Shown: positions 19,201 through 28,336, counted from the first letter of the stretch. The stretch is 64,000 nt of DNA from Clostridiales bacterium (GCA_022009995.1 CP091734.1:620001-684000); one strand, 5' to 3'. Program-made: numbers and translations. The notes: a model not told the origin generated them from the letters alone.

Positions 19201-19419
19201 TTTTGCGACCTTTTGAGTTTTTTCGGGAACCCGAAAATCCGTTATTGGGGTCCCCAAAAGATACTGTGTACTTTTGGGGAAAAGGCGCACACAAGCAAAA
19301 GAGTGAGCGTTATCGCCTGCGATAACGTGATTTCAAAAGCGAAGTTGTGCGACGCGTACGCGCCTTCGCACGAACCCGTCAAGAACCCCGAAAATCCATC
19401 AAAATCTTTACTTTTTAGA
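19188..19419 (+). repeat. composite MITE-like element, copy A
   Basis: Bounded by imperfect inverted ends TAAAAAGTCATAATTTTG (left) and the reverse complement of a similar sequence at 19397-19418 (TCAAAATCTTTACTTTTTAG). It contains a complete copy of the structured repeat (19252-19353). Its left end forms the lysS stop codon. Related composites are at 33190-33491 and 35236-35435. No ORF is inside. Confidence 0.65.
19252..19353 (+). repeat. covarying structured repeat, copy A
   Basis: First hairpin CCCCAAAAG / ATACTGTGTA loop / CTTTTGGGG. Then an outer stem (CGCACA / TGTGCG) encloses an inner hairpin CGTTATCGC-CT-GCGATAACG. The stem bases differ between copies while pairing is kept. Confidence 0.7.
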
Positions 19420-19432
19420 AAGAGCTATATTT

Positions 19433-19456
19433 AAGCACCCAAACGGGTGCTTTTTT
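19433..19456 (+). terminator. hairpin terminator after copy A
   Basis: AAGCACCC / GGGTGCTT around AAAC, followed by TTTTTT; probably ends the greA-lysS transcript. Confidence 0.7.
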
Positions 19457-19513
19457 ATTAGAGCAATTTTAATTCCGTACGAAGTCTATGTCATTCCGAG
19501 CATAAACAGGGGA

Positions 19514-19614
19514 CCCCGCGGGATACTGTGTACCCGTGGGGAGAAGGAGCACACAAGCAAAAGAGTGAACGTTATCGCTTGCGATAACGTGATTTCAAAA
19601 GAGAAGTGTGCGAC
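19514..19614 (+). repeat. covarying structured repeat, copy B
   Basis: CCCCGCGGG / ATACTGTGTA / CCCGTGGGG (one G-T pair), then GCACAC / GTGTGC around ACGTTATCGC-TT-GCGATAACGT. It lies between a TGTCATTCCGAG fragment (~19491) and GTGGCAATCTCCCGG (~19619), the two halves of another repeat family, so it may have been inserted into that repeat. Confidence 0.65.
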
Positions 19615-19650
19615 GTTGTGGCAATCTCCCGGAAGGGAAACGATATAATT

Positions 19651-19676
19651 AAAGCACCGATATTTCGGTGCTTTTT
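19651..19676 (+). terminator. hairpin terminator before the YitT-like gene
   Basis: AAAGCACCGA / TCGGTGCTTT around TATT with flanking T and A runs; it can serve the minus-strand YitT-like gene ending at 19705. Together with the repeats it fills 19201-19704, where no gene is seen. Confidence 0.65.
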
Positions 19677-19704
19677 GTTTTGGGTTTATATCGTTGTGCG
19701 GCTG

Positions 19705-20664
19705 TTATTGATTGTTGCGGAAGCCGAATCCGCTGACTTCTTTCGCCTTATTGATATAGGTGAACGCGTCGGGATCGACGTCTTTTATGATTTGTTTGAG
19801 CAGGGCGGATTGCTTTTTCTTCACGACGCAGACCAGGATTTTTCTGGTGGAGTTTGTATAGATGCCTTCCGCGTGGATTATCGTGCCTCCGCGGTGCAGG
19901 ATTTGCACGATTGCGTCGCCGACTTCTTCCGCCTTATCGGTGATGATATTAAACACGACGCTGGATTGCGTACCCGTCGTGATGACGTCCGCAACTTCGC
20001 TTGTCAAAAACAGGGTGATGAACGAGTAAAATATCGGGGAAGCGATTTTGACGAAGGTCGTGTTCGCGTCCATGCCTTTTGCCGACAGCAGACCGACGAT
20101 ACCCGACAGCAAAACGACGATGCTGTCAAACAGGAAAATAAACCAGCTTGTATTAAGTTCGGGCTTTTTCTTGTTTGCGATTTTCCCAAGGATATCCGTG
20201 CCGCCCGCGCTGCTGTTCGTAAGAAGGGAGCCGCCAAGCGCAACGCCCGAAATGACGCCGCCCGCGATTGCCGAAATAATCGTCAGACTGCTTTCCATGC
20301 CCGAGCCTTGAAATACGGGCAGTTTAAGTGCGGAAAACAGTGCCATAAAGCCCGAATAGCCCAAAACGATGACGGTCGTATTGATTGCAAATTGTTTGTT
20401 GAGCGTGAAAAACGACGCGATAACAAGCGGCAGATTCAGCACGAAAATCGTGACGGCGGGGTTGAACACGCCTTCCGCAAGTTTATGATCGTACAGATTG
20501 ACAACGTTGTACACGATACTCGCGATACCGCCTACGCCGCCCGGGGCAAATGCGTTCGGGACAATAAAGACGTACGACGCCACCGCGCGAAGCAGTGCGA
20601 AGAATAGCAAAAGACCGTAAAACCCGACACGACTTAAAAATTTTTTCGATTTCTCTGATTTCAT
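19705..20664 (-). CDS. YitT-family membrane protein (DUF161 plus DUF2179)
   Basis: About 319 residues from the ATG at 20664. Five to six membrane segments (for example FYGLLLFFALLRAVASYVFIVP, NTTVIVLGYSGFMALFSAL) carry the family's glycine motifs (PGGVGGIASIVYN, TNSSAGGTDILG). The soluble C-terminal DUF2179 domain has GRGGT-like LHRGGTIIHAEG. The role of this common Firmicutes family is unclear; transport or sensing has been suggested. I chose the start where MKSEKSKK is followed by the first membrane helix; its ribosome site is weak. An upstream in-frame extension reads through a repeat and is unlikely. Confidence 0.85.
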   Translation of the reverse strand: MKSEKSKKFLSRVGFYGLLLFFALLRAVASYVFIVPNAFAPGGVGGIASIVYNVVNLYDHKLAEGVFNPAVTIFVLNLPLVIASFFTLNKQFAINTTVIVLGYSGFMALFSALKLPVFQGSGMESSLTIISAIAGGVISGVALGGSLLTNSSAGGTDILGKIANKKKPELNTSWFIFLFDSIVVLLSGIVGLLSAKGMDANTTFVKIASPIFYSFITLFLTSEVADVITTGTQSSVVFNIITDKAEEVGDAIVQILHRGGTIIHAEGIYTNSTRKILVCVVKKKQSALLKQIIKDVDPDAFTYINKAKEVSGFGFRNNQ

Positions 20665-20748
20665 AGCCCGTAATATAAACTTATAAAAGAAAATTGTCAA
20701 CAAAAATATCTCATGTTCGACACAAAATATTTTGTCGATAAACATTGT

Positions 20749-21033
20749 ATGCCAACAGATAACAATATGAACGTTGCCAAAACGCCGATATTTCAACGCT
20801 TTTATGAAAAATGCTCGCTTGTAGTACGAAGAGTACAACCGCGTTCGCCTTTTCCAAAAATCATCTGAAATCTTGGCGTTTTCGGTTGTGAACAAGTTTT
20901 CCGTCGTGTTTTTTTAGAATAAGACAAGGCACGCGAGCGGCTTAATACTTTACCGTATAAGCCGTGAGCGTAACGCAGTATTAGTCAAAAACACGGCGTA
21001 AAACCTAAGTTCGTATTATTATCTGTTGGCATT
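20749..21033. repeat. 285-base MITE-like element with 28-base inverted ends
   Basis: ATGCCAACAGATAA at the left is matched by TTATCTGTTGGCATT at the right (21017-21034), with pairing extending about 28 bases allowing mismatches. Inside are further pairs, for example CGTCGTGTTTTTT with AAAAACACGGCG, so the whole piece can fold. It has no ORF and separates the YitT-like and ricT genes. It accounts for most of the otherwise gene-free stretch 20665-21055. Confidence 0.6.
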
Positions 21034-21055
21034 CCAAAAAAGATATATTTATATA

Positions 21056-21931
21056 TCAATCTTCAAGTTTTTTGAGTTCCTCGTCGTCCGAAGAATCGTC
21101 GGGTTCCACCGATTGATGCACGCGTGCCGACACGTCTTTAAGGTCATAGGTTTTGACGTCGAAACTGCCGTCTTTGTCCATTATTTTGACCTTGACCTGC
21201 TGTTTTAAGATGTCGTTGCTTTCCACGACGCCTTCGCCGTCGGGAGTTTTTGCGCGACTGCCGACCTTGGGCATTTTTTTGTACATTTCGGCGTAGTAAT
21301 CGTTCTCGAATTTCAAGCAGCACATAAGGCGTCCGCAAACGCCGCTGATTTTTGTGGGGTTAAGCGACAGTCCTTGCAGTTTCGCCATTTTGATGGAAAC
21401 TTTCGCAAAGTCGGGAAGACAGGTGTTGCAGCAGCACGGCCGTCCGCAGGGGGCAAGCGCGCCGCGCATTTTCGCGTCGTCGCGTTCATAAATCTGGCGA
21501 AGTTCGATGCGGTTTCTGAACACGCCCGCAAGGTCTTTGACAAGGTCGCGGAAATCGACTCGTCCCGCCGCCGTGAAGTAAAAGATAATCTTCTGACGGT
21601 CAAAAGTGTATTCCACGTCCACAAGCTTCATATTAAGGTTGTGTTTTTCGATTTTCTCGTTTGCGATGCGAATGGCTTCGGGGCGCATGGCAAGGTTTTT
21701 TTCCACCTGTTTTTTGTCGGCGTCGGTGGCTTTCCTTAAAACGGGTTTCAAAGGTTGCACGACGTCTTTGTCGTCGACTTCGCGGTTTGAGAGCACGACT
21801 TCGCCGTATTCCGTGCCGCGTGCCGTTTCGACAATCGCAGCGTCGCCTTCCGAAAACGAAATTTTCTCGGGGCTGAAATAGTACACCTTGCACGAGTTCT
21901 TAAATTTTATGCCGACTATCGTTACTGACAT
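21056..21931 (-). CDS. ricT: RicT/YaaT, PSP1-domain protein of the Y-complex
   Basis: 291 residues. The PSP1 C-terminal domain has a cysteine cluster (CGRPCCCNTCLPDF, CGRLMCCLKFE) used by RicAFT for Fe-S clusters. In Bacillus the RicAFT complex assists RNase Y in mRNA processing and influences biofilm and sporulation. Gene order holB-ricT with an overlap of ~10 bases matches the Bacillus arrangement. The last 40 residues are acidic (DDSSDDEELKKLED). A 285-base repeat element lies beyond its stop. Confidence 0.95.
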   Translation of the reverse strand: MSVTIVGIKFKNSCKVYYFSPEKISFSEGDAAIVETARGTEYGEVVLSNREVDDKDVVQPLKPVLRKATDADKKQVEKNLAMRPEAIRIANEKIEKHNLNMKLVDVEYTFDRQKIIFYFTAAGRVDFRDLVKDLAGVFRNRIELRQIYERDDAKMRGALAPCGRPCCCNTCLPDFAKVSIKMAKLQGLSLNPTKISGVCGRLMCCLKFENDYYAEMYKKMPKVGSRAKTPDGEGVVESNDILKQQVKVKIMDKDGSFDVKTYDLKDVSARVHQSVEPDDSSDDEELKKLED

Positions 21932-22891
21932 TTATATTTAACCTCCAAAATACCGAGAAGCAGGTTTTCGACAACGCCGGTGCTTCCCACGTAAAAACTC
22001 AATTTTTTTCTTTCTTCGTTGACAAGATAAAGTATGTTGGAAAGGGCGTCAAGCGAAAAGCCTTTCGACAGCGTTTCGATTTCCCATTCCTTATGTTTGC
22101 TCATGATAAGGTTCTTGTCGGTTTTTGCCGCAATCATATCGCGAAGCACTATTGAGAGCGCGTCCAGAAAAACGGGCAAATTATCCTTATCAAGGGCTTT
22201 ATCGTTCAAAAACGACGCCACATCGCTGCTTTTTTTCAGATTATTGAGTATGAATATGGCGCGGTCGAACGTTTCCGAAAAGGCGGAGTTTGACGAAATT
22301 TCCTTTGCGCGCCACAGCATACCGTCGGCGCAGGCGGCGGCAATCGTCGCGTTTCCGACGGCAACGCCCGAACAAATCAGCGCGGCTTTTATATCGTCCG
22401 CGGAAAACCTGTCAAGAGTTATTTTTTTCGTTCTCGACTTCACCGTGTCCAGAATCGCGCTTTCGCTGCCGACTCCTAAGAATATGCTCACCGCTTTGCG
22501 GTTCTTCCAGGGTTTTCAGCAACTTGTTTTGCGCGGCGGGGTTCATTTTGTCCGCGGAATTTACAAAGTACAGTTTGTTGTCGCTCTCAAACGGTTTCGT
22601 CTCGGTGTCTTCGATAAGGGCGGCGACGTCTTCGACCTTGATTTTTTTGCCGTCTTCGTTGATGAATTTCACGTCAGCGTGATTCCCGTTCAGCACTTTT
22701 TTGCAAACGGGGCAGGTCGTGCAGGCGTCCTTGCAATATACCGCGCACGCAATCAGTCTGAAAAGATTCTGCACGGCGAAAACGTCGGGCGAGATCACCA
22801 TATAAGCGTGCGACAAATTGCCCGTGTCGATATCGTGTTTTATTAAGTTGTAGGCGCGGCTCTTTTTCAGAGCGTCCTGAAACTCAATCAT
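21922..22891 (-). CDS. holB: DNA polymerase III delta' subunit (one slip near 22500)
   Basis: About 323 residues after repair. The N-terminal AAA+ clamp-loader region has the family zinc cysteines CKDACTTCPVC, the sensor 1-like region and the KLLKTLEEP box. The frame slips right after LEEP; the other frame continues AVSIFLGVGSESAILDTVKSRTKKI, the expected sequence. Together with tau and delta it loads the sliding clamp. Its start overlaps the tmk stop by 4 bases and its stop overlaps ricT's start, a tight essential operon; the slip is almost surely a sequencing error. Confidence 0.93.
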
Positions 22892-23517
22892 CTGATAAGT
22901 CCTTTTTCGCGAAGGGCGTCGATAATATGTCGGCTTGTTTCGGCCTTGCAGTCACAGGGGACGATGCGGATCACCCTTTCCGGATTTTCGTCGGCGATGT
23001 CGGAAAAGCCCTTGTAAACGCGGGCGTGGAAATCGCCCGATTCCACCTCGAAACGGTCGCCCATTTCTTCCGCCTTTTTGCGACTTCTGAACATTTTGTC
23101 GTGGGGCAGGTCGATGAAAACCGTCGCGTCGATGGGGCAGCCCTCGATTGCTTTTGCGTTTATGTTTTTCACGACGTCGGCGCCGAGTCCGCGTCCCGCG
23201 CCCTGATAGGCGACGGAACTGTCGACGTGCCTGTCGCAAATCACGATTTTTCCTTCGTTAAGGGAGGGAATGACAATTTCCCTTAAAAGTTGCGCGCGCG
23301 CCGCTGCGTAAAGATACGCCTCGCACTCGGGCGTCATATCCGCGCTTTCCGGCGAGAGCAGTATTTCGCGAATTTTTTCGCAAATGGGAGTGCCGCCGGG
23401 CTGACGAACGAGAACGGCGGGTTGCGACGTTTTTTCAAGATATTCCATAAGAAGACGAACTTGCGTGGATTTTCCGACGCCTTCGCCGCCTTCAAAAGTG
23501 ATAAATTTTCCTTTCAT
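22888..23517 (-). CDS. tmk: thymidylate kinase
   Basis: 209 residues. P-loop GGEGVGKSTQ at the N-terminus, the DRH/Y motif (CDRHVDSSVAYQGAGRG) and a lid segment RSRKKAEEMGDRFE. It phosphorylates dTMP to dTDP in dTTP synthesis. The neighbours upstream (decarboxylase) and downstream (holB) match the Bacillus order. Normal length; start preceded by AGG-type ribosome site. Confidence 0.96.
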   Translation of the reverse strand: MKGKFITFEGGEGVGKSTQVRLLMEYLEKTSQPAVLVRQPGGTPICEKIREILLSPESADMTPECEAYLYAAARAQLLREIVIPSLNEGKIVICDRHVDSSVAYQGAGRGLGADVVKNINAKAIEGCPIDATVFIDLPHDKMFRSRKKAEEMGDRFEVESGDFHARVYKGFSDIADENPERVIRIVPCDCKAETSRHIIDALREKGLIR

Positions 23518-23537
23518 AATGATGTCCGTTGATTATT

Positions 23538-24825
23538 CTACTTATCTATTGTAACATATAATCTGCCGTTTACAAAACCAAAAACGTCGCGGTCTTTCAA
23601 AAAATCGGCAATATTTTCGGTAATTACTTCGCCGTACGCGACGACGGGAATGCCCGGGGGATACGTCCCGACTTCCCCGAGCGACACGTGACCAATCGCG
23701 TCGTGCAGCGGAAGATACGCGCCGCCGCCCGTTACTTTTTTGAAAACGGGAGCGGGCAAGGGCGGAATTTCACGCGCGCTTTCGCATTTCACGTCTTTTA
23801 AGGCGTCGTAAATATCGTCGATTCTTTCCTCGTTTTCGGGAGACAGTATAAAGACCGCCAAATCGTAAAAGGTCATTTCCGGCACGACGTTTTTACTTCT
23901 AAGCGCCGAAAACCCGTTGTCCCCGCACCTTACGACAAGCCTTGTGAAGTCGTCGTTTTCAATTATTTTCCCGGGCAATTTCTTTTAATAAGTTTACCTT
24001 TTCAAAAAGTTTTTCATACTTTTCTTCGCCCGATATTCTTCTTTCGTCAATGGAATAATCCATGCTTGCAAGGGTAAGATAGCACGGGCTTGTGGTGTGC
24101 AAATCGGCACGTAAACGCAACAAATCGTCCGTTAAAGTATCGTTATTGCAAAATAAAGCCGCCCCGCCCGAATACACGGGCAAGGTTTTGTGAAAGCTTG
24201 TAACGGAAATGTCGGAAAATCCCGAAAAGCCTTTTTCAAAGCGTTCTGAAAACGGGAAATGCGCGCCGTGCGCCTCGTCCACGAAAAGAATTTTGCCACG
24301 GTTTTTCACAAGCGCGGATATACTTTTTGCGTCCGCGGTCATGCCGAAGTAATTCGGTGACGTTATGACGCACGCGCCCGCAGACGGATATTGTTCAAGC
24401 GCGGTTTCGACGTCTTTTTCCGTCACGGGCAAAGGGATTCCGTTTTTGTCGAAAGACGACGGAATATATCTTACCTTAAACCCGAGCGTTCTTGCCGCCG
24501 CGTAAACCGACTTATGCGAAGAGCGGGCAACGATTATTTCGTCGGTGCGGTTTCGTATCGCGCTCATTGCGATAAAAACCCCCGTCGTGCTGCCCGAGGT
24601 CAGATAAAAGCAGTTTTTCGCGCCGTACGTTTTCGCGCATTCCTTTTCGCTTTCAAGTATCGCGCCCGTCGGATTTTGCAGATTGTCCGAAAAATCGAGT
24701 TCGGTCACGTCGTATTTCGCGCTTGAAAAAAGCGGATTATCGCCCGTGCCGAAGTGCGCCGGCATATGGAAGCGCGCGGGATTTTTTGCGACGTATTCGC
24801 AGATTTTGTCGTACAACGGTTTCAT
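23538..24825 (-). CDS. Orn/Lys/Arg decarboxylase-family PLP enzyme (one slip near 23965)
   Basis: About 429 residues after repair. The PLP-binding core is clear: GSTTGVFIAMSA, VDEAHGAHFPF (aspartate) and SFHKTLPVYSGG with the Schiff-base lysine. The C-terminal domain continues in another frame (IIENDDFTRLVVRCGD... GTYPPGIPVVAYGE). It resembles the short form YaaO of the aspartate-aminotransferase-fold decarboxylases, which lack the N-terminal wing domain; the substrate (arginine, lysine or other) cannot be read. First gene of the tmk-holB-ricT run. Confidence 0.88.
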
Positions 24826-24970
24826 AATCCTTATTATATATTGTTTTCGCGCGTTTGTCTAAATAAAAGTCAAGTAAAATTTGAAAACCCTTGCAAATTC
24901 CGCGGCGGTGTGGTAATATAATGAAAAGGGGAAAACCCAAATAAGACAAATTTGAAAAGGAGACGTTACT

Positions 24971-25138
24971 ATGGCACACAAAATCAGTGATGAATGCATC
25001 GCTTGCGGAGCGTGCGCGGACACTTGCCCGGTAGGTGCTATTTCCGAAAACGGCGGTAAATACGAAATCAACCCCGACGAATGCATCGATTGTGGCGCTT
25101 GCGCAGAAGGCTGCCCCGTCGGAGCAATCCAAGGCTGA
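24971..25138 (+). CDS. 2x[4Fe-4S] ferredoxin
   Basis: 55 residues. Two CxxCxxCxxxCP cluster motifs: CIACGACADTCPVGA and CIDCGACAEGCPVGA, the classic clostridial ferredoxin. It shuttles single electrons at low potential in the cytoplasm, for instance to radical-SAM or hydrogenase-type enzymes. It has its own promoter (TTGCAA 24889-24894, TAATAT 24912-24917, 17-base spacer), an AAAGGAG ribosome site and tandem terminators, so it is monocistronic. Confidence 0.97.
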   Translation: MAHKISDECIACGACADTCPVGAISENGGKYEINPDECIDCGACAEGCPVGAIQG

Positions 25139-25159
25139 CAAACACAAAAAGAAAGAACT

Positions 25160-25227
25160 CCCCCGGATTTTTCCGGGGTTTCTTTTTGGAAAAAACACGG
25201 CGGAAACTGAAAAATCCGCCGTTTTTT
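25160..25227 (+). terminator. tandem terminators after the ferredoxin gene
   Basis: CCCCGG/CCGGGG hairpin (25161-25178) with TTTCTTTTT, then ACGGCGGA/TCCGCCGT (25197-25222) with TTTTTT. Confidence 0.8.
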
Positions 25228-25306
25228 GACAAAATCCGAAAAAATGTAAAAATCGTCAAATAAAAAAAGGGATTCGATTGTTTATTTGTTGCAAGGGTTA
25301 TATCGG

Positions 25307-25335
25307 TTGCAAAATTCTTCCCGACTTTGTATAAT
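25307..25335 (+). promoter_or_regulatory. promoter of the sigma/anti-sigma operon
   Basis: TTGCAA (25307-25312) and TATAAT (25330-25335), 17-base spacer, 30 bases before the TTG start. Confidence 0.7.
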
Positions 25336-25364
25336 ATGCCTATTAAATAAAAGAGGTTTTCCGT

Positions 25365-25898
25365 TTGGATAATAAACGCCTTGACATTTTAATAGCGCGC
25401 ATCAAGGAATCGGGCGATGAAACCGCTTTTGCGGAGTTTTACGAACTCACGTCAAAAGGTTTGTTTTCGTATTTATTGTCGATAGTAAGGAGAAGGGAAG
25501 TTGCCGAAGACCTTATGCAGGATACGTACGTGCGTTTCAGACAAAGCGTGCAAAGTTACAAATCGGGCAATCCGGCGGCGTTTCTTATCGAGATCGGCAA
25601 AAACATCGCCTTCAACCACATAAAGCGCGCGAAGTACGAGACCGCGACGGATTTTTCGGAGTGGGAACCCGTGTCCGGCGAAAAGAGCGTCGAAGACCTT
25701 GCCGACACCACCGTCACCGACGCGATGAAAAAGGTGCTGACTGCCGACGAAGCGCAAATCGTTATGCTGTACGTCGTGGCGGGATTCAAACATCGCGAGA
25801 TTGCTGAAATCGTAAAAAAACCCGTGGGCACGGTACTCTGGACGTACAACAACAGCCTTAAAAAACTCAGAAAATACTTAAAGGAGGAGCAATCGTGA
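25365..25898 (+). CDS. sigma-70 family (ECF-like) RNA polymerase sigma factor
   Basis: 177 residues, starting at TTG (25365) with AAGAGG upstream. Region 2 (EVAEDLMQDTYVRFRQSVQSYKSGNPAAFL) binds core enzyme and the -10; region 4 (KHREIAEIVKKPVGTVLWTYNNSLKKLRK) is the helix-turn-helix for -35. It is followed with GTGA overlap by a membrane protein that is likely its anti-sigma factor. It should direct transcription of a small regulon in response to an envelope signal; targets are unknown. The preceding promoter is of the vegetative type, so it is not self-driven. Confidence 0.9.
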   Translation: MDNKRLDILIARIKESGDETAFAEFYELTSKGLFSYLLSIVRRREVAEDLMQDTYVRFRQSVQSYKSGNPAAFLIEIGKNIAFNHIKRAKYETATDFSEWEPVSGEKSVEDLADTTVTDAMKKVLTADEAQIVMLYVVAGFKHREIAEIVKKPVGTVLWTYNNSLKKLRKYLKEEQS

Positions 25899-26908
25899 AC
25901 AACAAAGATTTGAAAAACAGATTAAAAAGCGAAATCGAAAGTATTACGCCGCGCGTTTACGACAACGTCGTGCAGTCCTCCTATATCGAAAAACCCGTGG
26001 CGAAAACAAAGAAAGCGGGCGCAAGCAAAGCGTTCAGAATCGCGACGTCCGCCGTGGCGTGCGTGCTGATTATGGCAATCGCGATCACCTGCGGCGTTAT
26101 GTTCGCGCCGAAAAAAGATAATTCGCCGATAAGCAATTACTATTACGTGCAAGTTTCTGCGGGCGCGGACAAAGCGACGGCGGCGGCGGACGAAAAAACC
26201 GACGGCGCAAAAATCACGCTCACGTTAAACAGCGAGGAAACCGTGGAAACGGTGCGCGCCGAAAACGTGGACGGCGACATGATACTGCATCTTTCGGGCG
26301 AATTGAAAGGGCTTAAATTTGACGTTGCGACAAGAAAAATCAACGAAGCCGCGCGGACGCTCAAATTCGTCGATGACGCGGACGGGCTTTCCGTTTCCGT
26401 CTCCGGCGAGACCGCCGAAAGCTTTGCAAAACGACTTCGAGCGGCGTTTGACTTTTCGCTGTCGATAAAGACGATTTCAAAGGAAGACCTTGCAAACCGG
26501 GCAAAGAAATATTTGCAAAACGCGACTTCATCAATGAGTTTTGAACAATTAACCGCCGCTTTTGCTGAAAGAAAGAATCTGTTGGAAGAATCCTGGCTCG
26601 GCGACAGAATCTTATTTTCGGACGTTTATTTTAATTATGCGGAAGAAGAAATCAAGCGACAAAATATCGGCGACTACTTAATAAGCTTTACAAAGGGCTC
26701 ATACGCCGAAATGATCGAAAGCCTTAAAAGAATCGAAAGCATGTGCGAGAATTTAGGGCTGACCGAGGTGCAGGCAAAAGTTGCGGAAATCCGTATCTCC
26801 CTTGAAAACATCGACTTTTCGAAAATCAAGGCGATGTACGACAAGTATATAACGGATTTAATCAACAACATTCTGAACCCGAGCGAACAAACATCGAACA
26901 GTATTTAA
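25895..26908 (+). CDS. single-pass membrane protein, likely anti-sigma factor
   Basis: 337 residues starting at GTG 25895, overlapping the sigma gene stop (GTGA). N-terminal ~45 residues are cytosolic, then a membrane helix (FRIATSAVACVLIMAIAITCGVMF), then a ~270-residue outside part rich in acidic residues with no known fold visible. No zinc-anti-sigma HxxxCxxC motif is seen, so the inhibitory part would be a non-zinc cytosolic segment. The overlap with a sigma gene is the main evidence. A terminator follows. Confidence 0.7.
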   Translation: MNNKDLKNRLKSEIESITPRVYDNVVQSSYIEKPVAKTKKAGASKAFRIATSAVACVLIMAIAITCGVMFAPKKDNSPISNYYYVQVSAGADKATAAADEKTDGAKITLTLNSEETVETVRAENVDGDMILHLSGELKGLKFDVATRKINEAARTLKFVDDADGLSVSVSGETAESFAKRLRAAFDFSLSIKTISKEDLANRAKKYLQNATSSMSFEQLTAAFAERKNLLEESWLGDRILFSDVYFNYAEEEIKRQNIGDYLISFTKGSYAEMIESLKRIESMCENLGLTEVQAKVAEIRISLENIDFSKIKAMYDKYITDLINNILNPSEQTSNSI

Positions 26909-26935
26909 TATTTAATAAACAATATAAATAAAAAC

Positions 26936-26967
26936 AAGCCTTATCGGAAACGGTAAGGCTTTTTTAT
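26936..26967 (+). terminator. terminator of the sigma operon
   Basis: AAGCCTTATCG / CGGTAAGGCTT with one G-T pair, then TTTTTT. Confidence 0.75.
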
Positions 26968-26990
26968 TGAAAGACACCTTGTTATAAATC

Positions 26991-27019
26991 CCACGCAAGA
27001 TACTTTTGTACTTGCGTGG
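26991..27019 (+). repeat. solo first hairpin of the covarying structured repeat
   Basis: CCACGCAAG / ATACTTTTGTA loop / CTTGCGTGG: same architecture as the copies at 19-36 kb but with a different stem sequence. The rest of the repeat is absent. Confidence 0.55.
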
Positions 27020-27119
27020 AGTAAAAAAATAAAAAATTTTCAGAAAATCCCAATAAAACGCGCTCGTCGATTGTTTACTTTGCGAAAACAATTTGAAAAA
27101 CACGGAGGTTTTACTCAAT

Positions 27120-28148
27120 ATGAAAAAGAAAATCCTGGCAATACTTCTTGTAGTATCGATGGTAGCGGCTCTTGCGGTCGGACTTACCGCCTGCAATAAG
27201 GACAAGAAAACCGCACCGGCAAAAGCAGACAATGCCGAAACTCTCGGCACGGCAATCGCAGTCGCGATGAACTCTTCGGCAGCGGGCACTGCTTCGGCGG
27301 AAGGCGATGAAAACGTTGATTCCGGATTTACGTTTGGCGGACTTAAAGTCCCCGGACTTAGCGACGCAGCCGCAGAACTTACAAAATATCTTGACCAGTA
27401 CATTACCAACGCAAAAGCGTACATCAAAGATCACAATGTTGACGTCAAAGTGGAAGCATCCAACGAAAAAGACGGCTATAACTACAAAATGCTCGTGACC
27501 GTCACTTATAAAGACGCCGAAGGCAAAGACGTATCCGACGTATCGACGATTTACATCAACGCAAAGAAAATCAAAGACGGCGAAGACGCAGACATCAACG
27601 GCAAAGAAGATTATACATTCGAAGCGGTTGTTGCACACGGCGAAGCCAACCTTGTAGAAATCAAAGGCACCTGCGAATATGACAAAGAAAAAGACACGAT
27701 GGTCTTCAAGTTTGGTGCAGGCGTAGGGGTTGAAGTCGACAACGTCGGCGTAAAAGTTACCGCATATGCAAACGAAAAGGGCGGCGTAGTCGTTGAAGTT
27801 AACGTCGGTGTTGACAACGCATGCAAGGTCAATGTGAAAGTCGAACTTGGCAAAATCAGCGATACCGAAACCGGCGCGAAAGTCTACGTTGACGTAGCGG
27901 TCGGAGCAGCCGACAAAGAACTTGTGAAAGTGAACGTCGTTGCAAACGTTGTCTCGAATGCAAACGCAACCAACCTTGACAAAAACGACTTTGCAATCAA
28001 CGGCACGGTAAGCGTAACGGCGCTTGGTCAAACCATTAACGGCACCGTCAAAGGCGTTGCAAAATACGTCCCCGGTGAACCGGAAGTCGAAAACGGCAAA
28101 TACGAAGTCACAGCAGACGCTACGTTGAACGGCTCCTTCAAGTTCTGA
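27120..28148 (+). CDS. lipoprotein, beta-rich and acidic, unknown
   Basis: 342 residues from ATG 27120 (CGGAGG ribosome site). Lipobox at residues ~18-21 (LTAC) after MKKKILAILLVVSMVAALAVG. The mature part is built of short strands with recurring 'V.VE..V...G.K.' runs and lacks cysteines beyond the lipobox region. It has no enzyme motifs. It resembles the giant lipoprotein at 29704 in general style (similar signal and export). It follows the sigma operon, so it may be a target, but this is not shown. Confidence 0.7.
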   Translation: MKKKILAILLVVSMVAALAVGLTACNKDKKTAPAKADNAETLGTAIAVAMNSSAAGTASAEGDENVDSGFTFGGLKVPGLSDAAAELTKYLDQYITNAKAYIKDHNVDVKVEASNEKDGYNYKMLVTVTYKDAEGKDVSDVSTIYINAKKIKDGEDADINGKEDYTFEAVVAHGEANLVEIKGTCEYDKEKDTMVFKFGAGVGVEVDNVGVKVTAYANEKGGVVVEVNVGVDNACKVNVKVELGKISDTETGAKVYVDVAVGAADKELVKVNVVANVVSNANATNLDKNDFAINGTVSVTALGQTINGTVKGVAKYVPGEPEVENGKYEVTADATLNGSFKF

Positions 28149-28200
28149 TAACAAGCTTATTATCGGATTACGACAGTAGTCTTTCCACCTAAATCAAAGG

Positions 28201-28230
28201 AACGTCCCGATTTTCGGGGCGTTTCTTTTT
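28201..28230 (+). terminator. terminator after the acidic lipoprotein gene
   Basis: AACGTCCCGA / TCGGGGCGTT with a short loop followed by a T-run. Confidence 0.65.
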
Positions 28231-28336
28231 GCAAAAATTCACCTTGAGAAAAAAGAAAAAATATCAAACATTTTTCAATAATATGCAAAGCATTGTCATA
28301 TTTTGTATGCAATAATGCAATCAAGAGGTGAACGAA

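Noticed and set aside
27111..28154. A 347-codon frame opposite the acidic lipoprotein
   Set aside because: The plus-strand frame has a signal peptide, lipobox and GGAGG; the minus frame is cysteine/phenylalanine-rich noise.
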